In this document: positions 11,820 to 24,900 of the stretch, in pieces
How the letters are laid out: every line of letters starts with the position of its first letter
Numbering within the stretch: position 1 is the stretch's first letter
Origin: Saccharina japonica
Taxonomy: Eukaryota; Sar; Phaeophyceae; Laminariales; Laminariaceae
Reading direction: 5' to 3'
Assembly (NCBI GenBank): GCA_008828725.1
Contig: MEHQ01002578.1
Coordinates: 1-64,000 of the forward strand
DNA length: 64,000 nt
Program-made: the position numbers and the translations under genes
The notes under the pieces: generated by a model
What the model saw: the letters and a program-made list of their open reading frames with translations, nothing else
Databases searched by the model: none
Told to the model about the DNA's origin: nothing

Positions 11820-12445
11820 GCTCCGAGTATACTCGACACTCCGAGTATACTCGGAGTGTCGAATATTTTTTGTACTCCGAGTACTGAGAGTATTAGAGTA
11901 CTGGTGGCCTAAATACTCGGAGTACTTGGAGTATGAGCAGTACTGAAGCCCCAAATACTCCGAGTACTGGGAGTATGAGCAGTGCTTATACTCGAGTACA
12001 AGCAGTGCTCGGAGTAAAAACATCTAAACTAAAATACTCTATAGTCCCAGGTAATGGAGAATTTGTGAGTTTTGAAATGCTATAAACGCCAGTCACATGC
12101 CCCCAGAACCTGGGAGGAATGACGACCGAGTCTTCAACATGATGCAAATATGCTCTTAACGTGCTTCACACTCCGAGTATACTCCGAGTATCGAGTACAT
12201 TTCGTACTCCGAATACGTAGAGTATTGTAGTACTGGCGGCCTGAATACTCGGGGCGTTTGGGAGTATGAGCAGTACTGAACCCCCAAATACTCGGAGTAC
12301 AAGGAGTACCCGCAGTATCGGACCCCGAAATACTCCGAATACAAGCAGTATCGAGTGTTCATACCCGAAATACTCCGAGTACACGAAATACCTGAAGCAT
12401 TTTATCTCCAATACTCGGGACTTTACTCCAAGGTACTCGGAGCAT
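11820..12445. repeat. ACTCCGAGTA/TACTCGGAGT palindrome block, in two direct copies
   Basis: Blocks 11821-12020 and 12171-12440 both run through ACTCCGAGTATACTC, GGCCTAAATACTCGGAGTAC, TGGAGTATGAGCAGTACTGA and further variants. The decamer is nearly self-complementary, so the strand can fold into many alternative hairpins. The 150 bp between is ordinary. Confidence 0.75.
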
Positions 12446-12654
12446 CTGTGCACCCTTTCTCATTTCCCATACCCGCGACACCCATCGTCTCAGACTTATC
12501 AGGGTGAGAGAAACGCAGCGCTATGGCATTTTATGTAGCCTCAAACCACGTGTGCTCTCGAATGGATAAGTAACGCGTGGTATGATTCTAGTGGGGCCTA
12601 GGTTATGGAAAACATGCCCTTACTCTAGGCAAGGGGCAAGGAAGGGTAGACTCG

Positions 12655-12918
12655 CTATAGGCTCTTGGCAACGCCGGCTGTTTCCAGGATCAGCAATGCC
12701 TCTGTAAACTGGGCCAGTGCGCGCTCCGTCTCCACGCGAGTCTGCTCAGACTTGGCGCCCTCTGCAAGCCACACCCGTAGGTTGCTCGGGGTGCCCCTTT
12801 CCAGCATCCACGGCACGAACCCGTCGCAGATGCTGTCTACCAGGAAAAAGTGAACTTGCTTCGATACTGCGTCCACCAAGTTTCTGCAGACCACGTGAGT
12901 GTAGACATGAAGAGACAC
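12655..12918 (-). CDS. Dynamin-like GTPase, last exon (GED)
   Basis: 87 codons plus TAG, entered at CGCACAG|GTGTCT. The sequence VSLHVYTHVVCRNLVD and the following amphipathic helices match a GTPase effector domain. Its end, VAKSL-stop, fits a family C terminus. Start phase matches the exon 3 donor. Confidence 0.87.
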   Translation of the reverse strand: MSLHVYTHVVCRNLVDAVSKQVHFFLVDSICDGFVPWMLERGTPSNLRVWLAEGAKSEQTRVETERALAQFTEALLILETAGVAKSL

Positions 12919-15900
12919 CTGTGCGAAGACGTGAGATTGTTAAACGAACTGCATGTAAGTTTTGTGAGCTTGTCATACTGAACGGTAGAATACTTTGTCT
13001 GCCGACCAGGATTTTGTTTTTTTTTTCCATCCCATTTATTATCTTCGCACTCCTGTCTTTCTCCCTCCATAGTCGTAACTTAGATCCGGGGTCACAAAGT
13101 AGGCTCCTCTCCCTCCTCCCCCACTACGGTTCTTGCCTTGATTTTTATCGCGCAGAGGGTTCAGCCTTCCCAACGCTCGTCGATTTTCATCGAATTTTGC
13201 CAACTCACGCTCTCGCGCTTTCCGCTAGTCAAGGTTTTTTTAGCGAAAAAAAGTCCCTATGAGCATGCACTCGGGGGGGCTCAAACTCGCGACCTTGACG
13301 CTAACAAGCTTCGTGGTTACCTGCTAGCCCACCGGGGCGACCGGCTACTGGGGGGAGATGACTGCTTCTTGCTTTCCCTTTTGATACGACCTACCGTACA
13401 AAAGTACGTTTCTACATACGTACAGTAGTATGCTTTTACATACGGCTGCCGATCGTTGATCGACACCTGGTACGGTCAGTGCACAGGGCATCGTAGGTGC
13501 TCTTTGACGTGTATATGGGTGCATAGTGAGGTTGGCTGAAAATCACGGGGTTTGAGTTCTGCTGGGGTAGTGCTTGGTTCTCTGCTTGAGCCATAAGCGC
13601 GTCACCATTCAGTCTCAAGAGGAGTTTTTCGAATGTTTCTGTAACAGTGCATGCTGATTCGACGTGAAACAATTGATGTAAAGCATACCTGCAGGTTAAA
13701 GACAGCGAACGTGACACTATCGCTTCCAACCTTCGCCATTTGGCCAATAAAGCTGCCGGGGATGTTCCACACATCCGCCAAGGGCGCCCCTTTGCGCACA
13801 GAGTCCACCATTTTATGAACGCCGGCAATCGTTTCCGAGTAGAAGGCATCCAGGGTAAACACCAAGCCCATTTCAGCCTTGACCGCGTTGGACACCGCTT
13901 CCATGGCTTTATCCTCCTTAGACTTCATGAAGTCCCCCACCAAGGCCTTGCCGATCTCCTTCAACAGGCCGGGGTACTGCTTGCATTGCCGCTCGAGCAA
14001 TGTCCTCAGTACTCTCTTCATGTAGCTCCCCACGTCTTTCGCCAGAACGTGGGAACGGCGCTCAAAGTCGTCGCAGGAAACCTCTCGGAACAACACGTCA
14101 AACACAGGTCCTGCCAATAGATTGGGCAGTGCGGTTCCGTCGAGGTTTTCAAGTGCCTGGCTTATCTTTCTGTGATAGACGCCGTTCTGGCGGAGTCCGG
14201 TATACCGACAGTAACTTGTGTTGTCCAAGAAGTCGAGGACCACACCCTGCGAGATGTATGGCCGTAAACGTTTGTGTTATTAATAGTTCGAGAAAGGGTG
14301 GGATAATTACATATTGTAGTGAACATTCAACCCTTACAAGCTGGGCGAAGGGTACTGCTGTGTTGTCAGTGGAACCACGTATTCTTGCTAGCACTCTTTT
14401 CAGACCAAGGTTCCACAGTGGTTTCAACGCCAACACTCTAAATTACGTGCGCTGCCTCGTTCGTATCTAGCACCCTGAAGGCTACATACAAGATAATCAT
14501 GTTACGTTATACCGTAGAGGTAAAGAGTCGACACACTAACCTCGGTGATGCGGGCCGCGTAGGCCTTGTACTTAGCGGTGACGTCTCGCACGATGTTCAC
14601 CGGTGTTCCAGTGCCCTCACCCCAGACTGGTTCGTCGTTCTTGTCTCTCCTGTTGGCTAGCAAATCTTTCAGCAGCTCCTTGACGCGCGATATGATCACG
14701 AGAAAGGCAATCTCTCGCTCGCTGTCGTTGGCTGGGGGGGTTGGCATTTGTCGAAGCTTAGCGGTTAGCTCCTCGATCCTCCTCTTGGACTGCTCGACAA
14801 AGCGCGGAATGAACTTATCATAGGCGAAAAGGGAGGGACGAGAAAAGGAGTAAGCGAGGTGGGTTAAGCGGTTGCATGCGTACCTGGTACGTTGTTGTTG
14901 TTGTTGTTGTTGTTGTTGTCTTCACATTAAACTCGTTTCAGTTGCAAATCCCTACAGTCTAATCTAGCAAGATTACAGCCCGTGGCCACAAAAGTGCTAG
15001 AGCCATCAGATAATCCTAAAGAACACGCAGACTTAGCACGGAAAGGATACACAAGCCCGAAGAGGTACACCTAAACTCCCTACAGCATGTTATGCGTGTC
15101 CAAAACTGAACTACACGCCCGCAATCTCCATTCTACTATAGCAGCATCCCCCCCCCCCCCCCCCTCCCACTCTTTACCAATGAATTAGCCGACTACAGCG
15201 TAACTACTGTCCGAAGTGCTGTCTGTACAAAAACACACGGTAGGCGTGGGAACAAGATGGAGCACGCAGCTGCTGTCTGAAGTGCTGCCAGGATGACAGT
15301 CCGCGGGCACACAGTGAAACAAAGCAGCCAACCAAAGCCATCACGTCAATTGACAATAACCCGAATCTATCCTGAACGTCTGTGTTAGGCACAGCATTAT
15401 AAACACCGACACTGAGTAGGAATCGTTCCACATTGAAGGGGTCTTCCACGATGCAGGCACACAATCAAGGCATCCGGGGTAAATGCGCCATCTCTGCCGC
15501 GTCTCTCTACAAAACCAGTGACGTCATCCACACGGACCCAACAACAACATTCAGGGGAAACAAAAAATAGTTGTCAACAAAAATAATGTTTGTCCGTGCG
15601 CCGCGGGTCGATATCGTCCGTGCTCTCGTGTCGCTGCTCCGGCGCGCTGCTGTGCCGCTGCTCCGGCGCGCTCCAGTGCCGCTCTGGCCAGTCCTAGGAC
15701 GACCACACTCGACCCGCTCCGTCCGTACACGCTCTTGTTGCTGTTCTTCCCAGTCGGTTCCTCGCTTTCTCCCTCGTTGCTCAGGGTGCTTGGTCTGGAA
15801 AAGAAAACTTCTCGCGCCGAAGGGGTCAACCAGCCCAATCTTCAGCTCGTCGCCACACGCCCTCTCCTCCTTTGATGGCGAAGTCAGGTTACTGAGACAG

Positions 15901-18900
15901 TATAGCTCCTTCTAGCAAACACACCTAGGGCCGTGTACGTAGTGTCCGTCCACCTTCCTGATGGCGTCTGCTTCCGCGCATAAAAACGAGATAGACATTG
16001 CTGCCTACACCGACGGCCAAAAAAGCCGTGCATCTGAACTTTTGTGCCTGACGCACCAGTGCCGACCCAGCTCCACGGCTGCGCACGCTTCGCGGCGGGT
16101 GCGCAGCAGCAAGAAGGTATCGGTCCGCTTGAGGGTGAGTCTAGCCTTGCTCGCTAGAAAGACCCCCCCTCGCTATGGACCATGCCAAAGCAAAAGCCTT
16201 GCCGAGGCAGCGAGGGGAAGAAGGGCTAGTAGATACGTAGTTTTAGATAATAGTCGCATACATAAGTAAATACAAGGTTCCCCTCCGGGACGTGCCTATA
16301 GGGGAGTGGCGCAAGGACGAATCGAAAACCTGCTACAACAGCATGCGATATTGTATCATACACATAAGTATCATGTTGTATAGTACATAAATACGACGTT
16401 ATGAAATATCTGCGTACTACTGCTCATAGATGTATACGAAGTACCTTTTTAGAACTGCACCTGCATTTTTTGGGATAAAACATACTCGGAAATATGGTGG
16501 AACCGTAACTATTGACTCGATCGTTCTTAGAGATCTCGCCGAACATATGTGTCAAGATATAATTGGTGTTGAGCTCAAGGTAAGGAAGGTCTATCCCGCA
16601 CAAAACCGAGGTCTCCGGAAAATAAAGTTTGAAAATACTCCAAGCGTGACACGCTGCACACACACGCATGACACACGGCACACACCGCACACGCACGCAT
16701 ACGTGACACAGTGCTCATACAGTAGTGGTGGGATAATATGCGCAGACGAAGTAGAAAAGGGTGCACCGAAGAAGGGGCTGGAACTTTCGACCAGACTTGC
16801 CTAAGAAATCTACTTGGTTTTTGAGTGCTGCCTGTCTTACATTTGTTGGGTCTGGGTTACGTACAATACAAAAAGAAGTAAAAAAAAAGTAGCCATCGCC
16901 AAGGATCGAACTCAAGCCTATAAATCTAAAAGCGGGACTGGTGACCGTTTGACTATATTTTCAAAGATTCGTTTTCCATGACATATGTGCTGATACAGTA
17001 TTATTTGCCGCGGCGTGCGCCAGACACGACATCATGCAATCACAGCAGCAAGCAGCAGCAGCACAAGAGAGCTAGGTGGTGGTGTTTGATGACGGGTGCA
17101 AGCCTGTGGCGAAAACGCAACAGCCACAGCAGTATACGGTGGACCCGCCACAGGCACGTCTGCTGCTTGTGTTTCTATAGCCGGGGCTGTGGCGTTATTT
17201 GTGTTCGTTGCATGTTGTGTGATGTCTCGTGGATTTCTGGAGTGAGTTCGGGGAATAAACACAAAAAACGAAAAAAAATATATAAGGGCAGTTGATGTAC
17301 TCCTATTTATTCAAAGCGGTCATTACATTTCCGGTCTAAGTGAGGGTGGGTCTGTCACACACAGCAGCAGCAAAACACAAAAAGGTACATAGATGGTGTG
17401 GATTATGGGCCCCAGGCTCCGACAGACACAACTAGCCACAGCAATACAGCGCAGATGGGCGTGTCACACACGCACGGTGTTACCTGCTGGTGCTTATGCA
17501 GAGTTGTAACGGTGTGCTCTGTGCATGTTTTGCTGTAAATCTGTGGTATACTGGTATGTCGGTGGGCTCTCCTGTGTGCTCATGATGAGCTCGCGAAAGG
17601 GAAAAAAACAGGGCGGAAAACAAAAAACAGAATATGATTATTTACTGGCACGTACGTACAAAATAAGGCCTCTACAGAGAACCCGGGAAATCGTCTTATC
17701 CACTCCCGCGGGAAAAACAAACTCTGAGCGCCCGCGACGTGAGCTACAGTCAGTAGTGCTCGGATCGAGCTCAAACCTCGACCAATGTGGCCGGCCGGGC
17801 CTCCCGTGTCGGGGTACTTGGCGTTTTGACGAAAAGTGCTCGCGCGAAGAGAAAAGTTGTGAAAAGTGCGAAAATTTCACAAACATAGCTATACATACAC
17901 GTAGTTTGTCATTGTTCTCAGTGTTGTTCCTCATTTCTTGTTGTACAATACTTATGCTTACTGCACTACAGCTTAGTGTGCTGTATAAGCCGTCGGTTTC
18001 ATTTTTTTTATTCTGCTGGCTTCATTTTTTTCTCGGTCGTTTCTAAGAGTTGTCAGCTGAAGCAAAGTCTGTCGTGATCGCGTGGTGAGCAAGGCGGCCC
18101 AAACTCGGTCAAGATAATTAAAGCTGGTCATTGAATTCGCTTTTCCGTACTATAGCCAGAAGGAATTGTTTTTTTGAGATCTATCGCTCTAATTGTTTTA
18201 GCCGCTTTGATCAATTTTCAAGAAGCGGTTTCGAGCGAATGAATCCGAGTTGAAAGCACGTAAAGCATGAATCGAGCTGCCTACAAGAAGAACAACAAGA
18301 TAGCCAGGCAAGGTGTTTCGGAAATAGTCTCCGGGGACAACATAACCCCCCGAAATATCCCCGTGCTTCACTCATATCTGACGCTAGAGTTCTCGTGCCA
18401 CCACAGACAGAGTTATTTTTAAATGATGCAAAAACAGGACCCCAGGGGTTGGCCCAATTCCCCGAAATCAGCATAATAAATAATAAGTCCGTTCTGAGGA
18501 TCTTGACGTGCCGTATGTACCGACACACCATCGTAAATCATCACTCATACGAAACCGCTCAGAATCACTTTTTTTGTGCCGATTTCTCCCACCAACATTG
18601 CGCGGAAAAGTATGCCTGTATTTCACACAAGCCCCTGGGCGAGAAATTGTGTGAGCAAAATTAAGCATAATAATCCTTTGGGTGCGAAGACCGGTCGTTG
18701 CCGTTACTGCCCGGGTACGAGGGCCCAGACGAGGTGCTGGCGCGTTTTGTTCGACAGTAAGGACCCCCCCCCCCTAAACCTTGTTTTTGAAGGCGGGACC
18801 AGGCGAGATCATAGATCGCCTAGAAAGCCCGTCGGCATCGCTGACACTCGTGTCGCATGGACATCCGTAAAATATGGTCGCTGTAACACATCTACTTCTT

Positions 18901-21900
18901 GCTGTGCGTTCTGCCGCACACCTGGGAAGACATATGGACTACAACCGCAAGTACTGCTGTACGTTCTGCTGCACATCTACAGCTGCACACAGTATACGTA
19001 CTAACTGTAGTACTGCTGGAGTGCATCGTGGGTGTGTTGATCGCTTGGTGGATGGGTGGGTGTGGTTGCATTCGTGCCTGTAGGTGGTGGCCATGTCCTT
19101 TTTTCTTCTGTTTTTTGTCCGCTGCAAGGGCTCCAAATGATTGCCGGCATAGTGACACAAGAGCTCCGCACCGATGCCGGCATTTGTCTTTTGTCCGCTA
19201 TACCGGCGCCGCTCGGGTATAGTTCGGCGTACCCCTATTAATAGTACTCATACTGTAATTCAAGACATTAATTAGTTTTCACCTTATAAGGACAGAATGT
19301 ACCACCACTCCGGTGGGTATCACTCCTCGTGCCAAGCTCGGTTCTGCGGCCGTTGGGCATACTTCCGACGATGTAAGCAATCGTGACGGGATCCCGATGC
19401 TCTATTGCAACTTCAACGCAACACTCGAGAATGGTAGTGCGAGGAACCCATACATTTTCGTGCTTGTTCGAGACTACGCCGCCGAGCAGAAGAGAGGCCG
19501 TGAGCAACCATGTGTTACGGTGAGTACAGCAACCTTCCACGAATATGTTTCGTTCTGCCCGCACCAAATAACTTTCAAAAACAAGTATGGCATGTGCAAA
19601 AATATTTGAGGTTTGTCTAGAAGATAATTTGTGTTCGATCGTGCGGAGTTAAAATGAACTGCGTCTTGTTCTTACTCCATGCAAGACGACCTGATACCTC
19701 TGGGTGTTTCCCACACGCTTTGGACAACCTAATTATTTATTGAACGACCACGTGGTGTTGACACTACAACCCCCTTTTTTCGTGAAACTTCCGATGAAGG
19801 CACTTGACGCGCTATTGGCCGAATCATTCGATCTAAAAAACATTAATGCTGGGCAAAGGACGGTTGAAACTAAAAGAAAGGGTAGCAGCACTAATGACAA
19901 AAGGGGCAGCACGTCTCAGTCTTGAACGGGACGACGGCCCGATAACCCGATCCAAAACTCGACGACGGGAGACACTCGATGAGGTGAGATTTTTAATTGC
20001 TCGCTTGCGAAATGATCTATTAAATAGTGCTTTGGCGAGACTACTAGTAGTCTGCATTTGCGAAACAAAAGGCTGCGTCAAAGATAGTTAGTTCTTAGTC
20101 GTTGGGAACGAACTGTTGTGTCTTGTATGATGCCTGTTGCGATTAACGGACGGCACGACGTATCGACGCAGTGTTTTTAGCATACGTGTGGTCAGTAACC
20201 AACGGTGCTCGAGGCAGATGCCACTGCAGGAGGCCCATGCAAGGGGCTTCTTGAGTTCTCGATGCGGCGCTCTTCCTCAGACAGGGTAAGCACTGCGTGG
20301 TTGTCGGGTGTACCTCGCAACCTCAGCAAGTCTGAAGTTCTGTATTCCTGTCGCAACCCAAAATATCGTAGCCGGACAACGTATTGAGACCCCTCCTTTG
20401 TGTAATCTTGGGCAGGTCAACGTGATCGGTGAGACGTGCGAAAAGAGAGGAACATTGGGCTTCGCCAAGGAAGGGGAGGGAGGGAGGGAGGGGGTAGCAA
20501 CATAGTAGGTTGAGCCAAGCTGAACCCCAGCAGCGTTCCCGTAGCGGCGCGAGACCTAGGTTAGTAAAATTGACACATGCTATCTGAAGGTAGAGGTGCG
20601 CCATGTTTTGCCTTCTGAGGACGGTGACTTGATTATCTTGATTATAGTATAGAAGCTCTATACCTCCAAAAACTGATTCTGGAGGAAAGCACAAGTGCTA
20701 CCCGATGAGCAATCCCATGGCCTCAAGTACAAAACGAAACATTTTACATCATCACACGAGTGAAATTCCGACGATTTTGGGATGAGGAGCCCCGTCATTC
20801 AGAAACAAACAGCCGAAAAGTGTTATATCCATCGTACGCGTTAATTGTTGTTGTGTTTTCACCAGGGTATTTGCCCCAAGTCCTGGAATGTAGGTGTCGA
20901 TGTTTTGATGACTTGCTTGAACTATTCATAATATATGTAGATACAAACGTCCCGATCTAATCCAGCTTTGCGCTACCTCCAAAAATTGCGCTCAATAGGC
21001 GCTCGTTGATCTGAATGGCGCTTTGAGGGATGCCGGATACCTGCGTCTAGATGCGAAGGATTCCGTCGCAAACAAAGGAGAAAACAATCTGGGGGGATTT
21101 TGGTTCGACAAAGTGGTTGACAGCTTTTTTACCACAGCGCAGGTCGTCCCAGTATTGGGGCTGCTAATGAACGAAGGGGTTAGGTCGAGCGCAGCAGTTG
21201 TCTGCCAGAAGGAACATTTTTGCCATCCAGCATGTAGCACACACTGAGCGTTAGGTCGACCCCTTCAAGCGCATGAGAGTTGGAACCTTTTGCCACAGCA
21301 TGTAGCACACGCACTCTCGTTCTTTTCGATAATCTACAAGATCACAACAAATAACGGCCAAACTACCGGCACAACGATGCTCCCGGTCCGTCGCTACACA
21401 TCCTCCTTAAAAGGACAAACAAACCGAGCAAAGTATTTTTCCAACAGTTTCAATCGTCTTCGGACCAACTGCCTTTGCCATAGCATACAGTACACACCGC
21501 CATAACTACTTCCGCAAAGTATAATACAAGCTCGCAAAAGCAAACGACCGATTAACCGTCAACAGTAAATAAATGCTTCCGGCCGATCCAATGATAGCGA
21601 TATGAATATATACATACATATTGAGTAAAACGCCACGTTCACTTAGCGGTTTGTTGAGCGCTCGTCCCGCGCCACTCATCGGCATTGGACCATCGTTTAT
21701 ACTCCTGGAGAAGGTTCCTTACACGGCTTCTCGCATCGTCGGTAATAATCGAATCGTGGTGGTCGAAGAGCTCTCGAAGGACGTCGAGGGGGGCGCCCCT
21801 GTTATGCGGTGGCATAATCAAGCATTGTTTGATCGAAAGGGAAGGCGGATGATAGCGAAACAAAAACGAAAGCGGAAGTGGTGGGCTATAGGCCGGCTCT

Positions 21901-24900
21901 CTACAGATACTGAGACCCCCAATCACTGTTTCGCGGTGTTCACTGCCAATTAAAACTTGGGCGTTGTCCCTGGCCAGTTCGGCAGATTTCAGCCAAGCGA
22001 AAGACGGCCAAACGATAAAAAGAGGTGCCAGGATCCTCTATTAATTGACGAAAACACACTTCCTCTACGTTGGCGAACGGACCCCCCTCATCTGCGTAAA
22101 GTTTGAGCGTGTGAACAGCTAGCTGCGGTTGGCGCAGGTAGTCGGTGGACATATCGTGTTTATACGCCGAACGCCTAATTGCGTCCCGAAAAGGCAGGGT
22201 GATGTAACATAAGGAGTTGTACCACGTATGTACGAACCGTCTTGTAGTCAAACCCCGATCGCAACTCACGCTACCCCCCCCCCCCGCGCGCACGGCGCGC
22301 CATCATTCGAGGGACTGCAAAACAATGATTTTGCGCCAGTCTAAGCCGTTTGCGTTGGTAATTTCGTACATACCGGGAGTAGTTATTGTGGTGTGTCGTG
22401 TCCTAAATGTTGTGGCCGGCGGTGTTGGCTTCCAGACGAGTGAACCGGTTGGCCGAACTCTTTGCCCCGTTTGTTATGTTTCAGGTGAGTGTGTATTGAG
22501 GGACCGGAGATGTTTGCTGTTTACGATCGTTCGGTCGTTTACATTTACGATCTTGTACGAGTTGAATGCGGGAGTTATTTTTACGGTGTGTGTCCTACAC
22601 ACTATATGCCAAAGGGGTTGATCGTATACTTCTTAGTGGCGGCTGATCTGCGTTAGATCCCCGTTTTGTATGAATTCATGATTGCCGATGGAACTTGCAT
22701 GGTATTGCTGTTAGGTGTGACATATCCACTGGAACATAAAACCAGTGTTAGAGTTTTCAGTACGATGTGATATTTAATATATCCCTTGCGTCGTGTTGGG
22801 CGATCCCTCCAGTCCGTATCACAAGGCCCCTGCAAGATATCATCGGATGAAGTTTAATACTAAACCAGACGATATGCAATACCACAGGGTGGTTTACCAG
22901 AGAGATAACAACCAGGTGATATTTAATATCAACTCCATTGTAGGGGGGTTGAGTATCATTGTGTCAGTGGAGCGTGTCACCAGCAGATATTCAACATTAA
23001 ACCAAGGTGACGTCAACAATCCGTGTGTGGTGTTGGGTGGTTAAGTAGGGACCATGTTATCAGCGGGAAATGCCACCCGCGCATATTCCATGTCGAAAGA
23101 AGATGGCATAAAATATCACAGGCAGGTTTGCCAGATGGTATTCTAGGTGGTACAAGGCACGAACATAGTATATCCAATAAAGTTTGATGTTGCTGGGTTT
23201 GAGTGCCTTAGTATCAGCGGGAAATGTCACCAGCGCATATTCAACATGAAATCAAGACAGTATCCGATATCGCTTGTGTGGTGTTGCAGAGCATACCATA
23301 TTACACCTGGGAGGTATCACCGGCTGATCTTCGATATAAAATGTGGGTGATATCCAATATCACTTGATGCATGGTGTTGGGGTTGAGGCACATAGAATCA
23401 CTGGGAAATACTATTGCTACTACTTTTATTTTTGTGTGCATCCCTTTCATCATCTTCGCCCTTCTTTTCTCTCACCTTCCTAGTCATTACTCAGATCAGG
23501 GGTCACAAAGTAGGCTCATCTCCCTCCCCCCCCACTGCGATTCGTGCCTTGTATTTTTATCCCGAGAAGACTTCAGCCCATTCTTTGCTCGTCGACTTTC
23601 ATCGAAATGTGCCAACTATTATTAGGCACTCTCAGCAGTTGATTCTGTTTTATATAGATAACATGACAATTACGTCGGCTGCGGTCGGTCGTTATTTACG
23701 AGCGGACCGTAATACACCTATTTTCTTCGTGACGAACGGCCCAACTTTCGACAGGCAGCTCTTCCAACTACTGCTTGCTGTAGCTTTTATTAGCTTCTTC
23801 ACTTTTTTTTTTTTGCTGAGTGACAGAAGCACGACTACACAAGTACAAGTCCGTACTTTCCTTTGTCAGCAACAGAGACGGCCGAACTTTTGATAGGCAA
23901 CTCTTCGCACTGCTGCGATAGCGCATGCATAAGTAATGTGGCTGCGGGCGTGGGGGCTACGTGCAGCAACAGCAGCAGTGACGGGCGGTATAGCAGCGGG
24001 TGCTTTGGTGCGCAACCATCATGACGTAGTTGCTCGATAGCCGGCATTTAAACAGCACCACCTCGGAGAGGCACCTACATACAGACTATCGGAGAGGTCA
24101 TGTATAGCTGCACAACCGGCATTTTGTGAGCGTAAAGAGAGATACCATTATACAGGCTATCAGGCGGAGCTCATGGCATACTGCTGCTGCTGTACTGCAG
24201 CACTGCTGCTGCTGTACTGCTGCTACTACTGCTGCTGTTCTTCTGCGGGCTATGTTTCAGTATCTGCCTTGACGTGCGAACGCGGCATCTACTACTTAAG
24301 TTTTTTTGTAAGCAATGGCAGACAGACAGCAGGACGTATGCTTACTTTCAAGCGAATCAACGCAAGACAGACTGTCACAGGAAAACAAGAGCATGGGGGC
24401 AAGGAGCAGGGTCCTACCCAGGTGCTCTTCTCTTCCTGTGCCTGCTGCTGCTTGCTACTCCTGCTGCTGCTGCTGCTGCTGCTCCCATGTGCTGTTGTAC
24501 GAGTGTGTTTGTCTGTACGTACAGAGTAGCTAGCTTTGTTTCACCGCCACGTACGACATGTAAAAAACTAAAAACTTTTTGTTCCTGACCTACCAGGTAT
24601 ATCATACATATCGCCGCTTCCAATATTCAATGAAGGATATCTGAAAAATCATTTGTGCACCCAGCTGGAATAGATTGCTCTTTTTCGCACTTCCCGACTC
24701 TGCGCAAGAGGCACGCGTTTTTGAGGAATTTCACAGAAAATCCTCTGTATATTGCTCCTAGAAAGTAAACAAAAGTCGTACCCGTACGAAAAGTGCGTTC
24801 TGAGGTACGAGTATCATACAATACGTACACCGCCCCTATGTCGTACGAGGGCAGAGTGTCTTCGTTGTGTCTTAGGGTCTGATGAAAAAAGCAGGTATAT

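Noticed and set aside
13262..13350. Functional tRNA gene on the minus strand
   Set aside because: Head of a SINE: repeated at 38096-38190, no clean anticodon arm, followed by SINE body and A tail.
13602..13849. Other-frame and plus-strand frames over the dynamin exons
   Set aside because: Shadows of exons 3 and 4, whose frame is fixed by dynamin similarity and matching splice phases.
24173..24529. 118-codon plus-strand frame rich in Cys/Leu
   Set aside because: Produced by CTG microsatellites.
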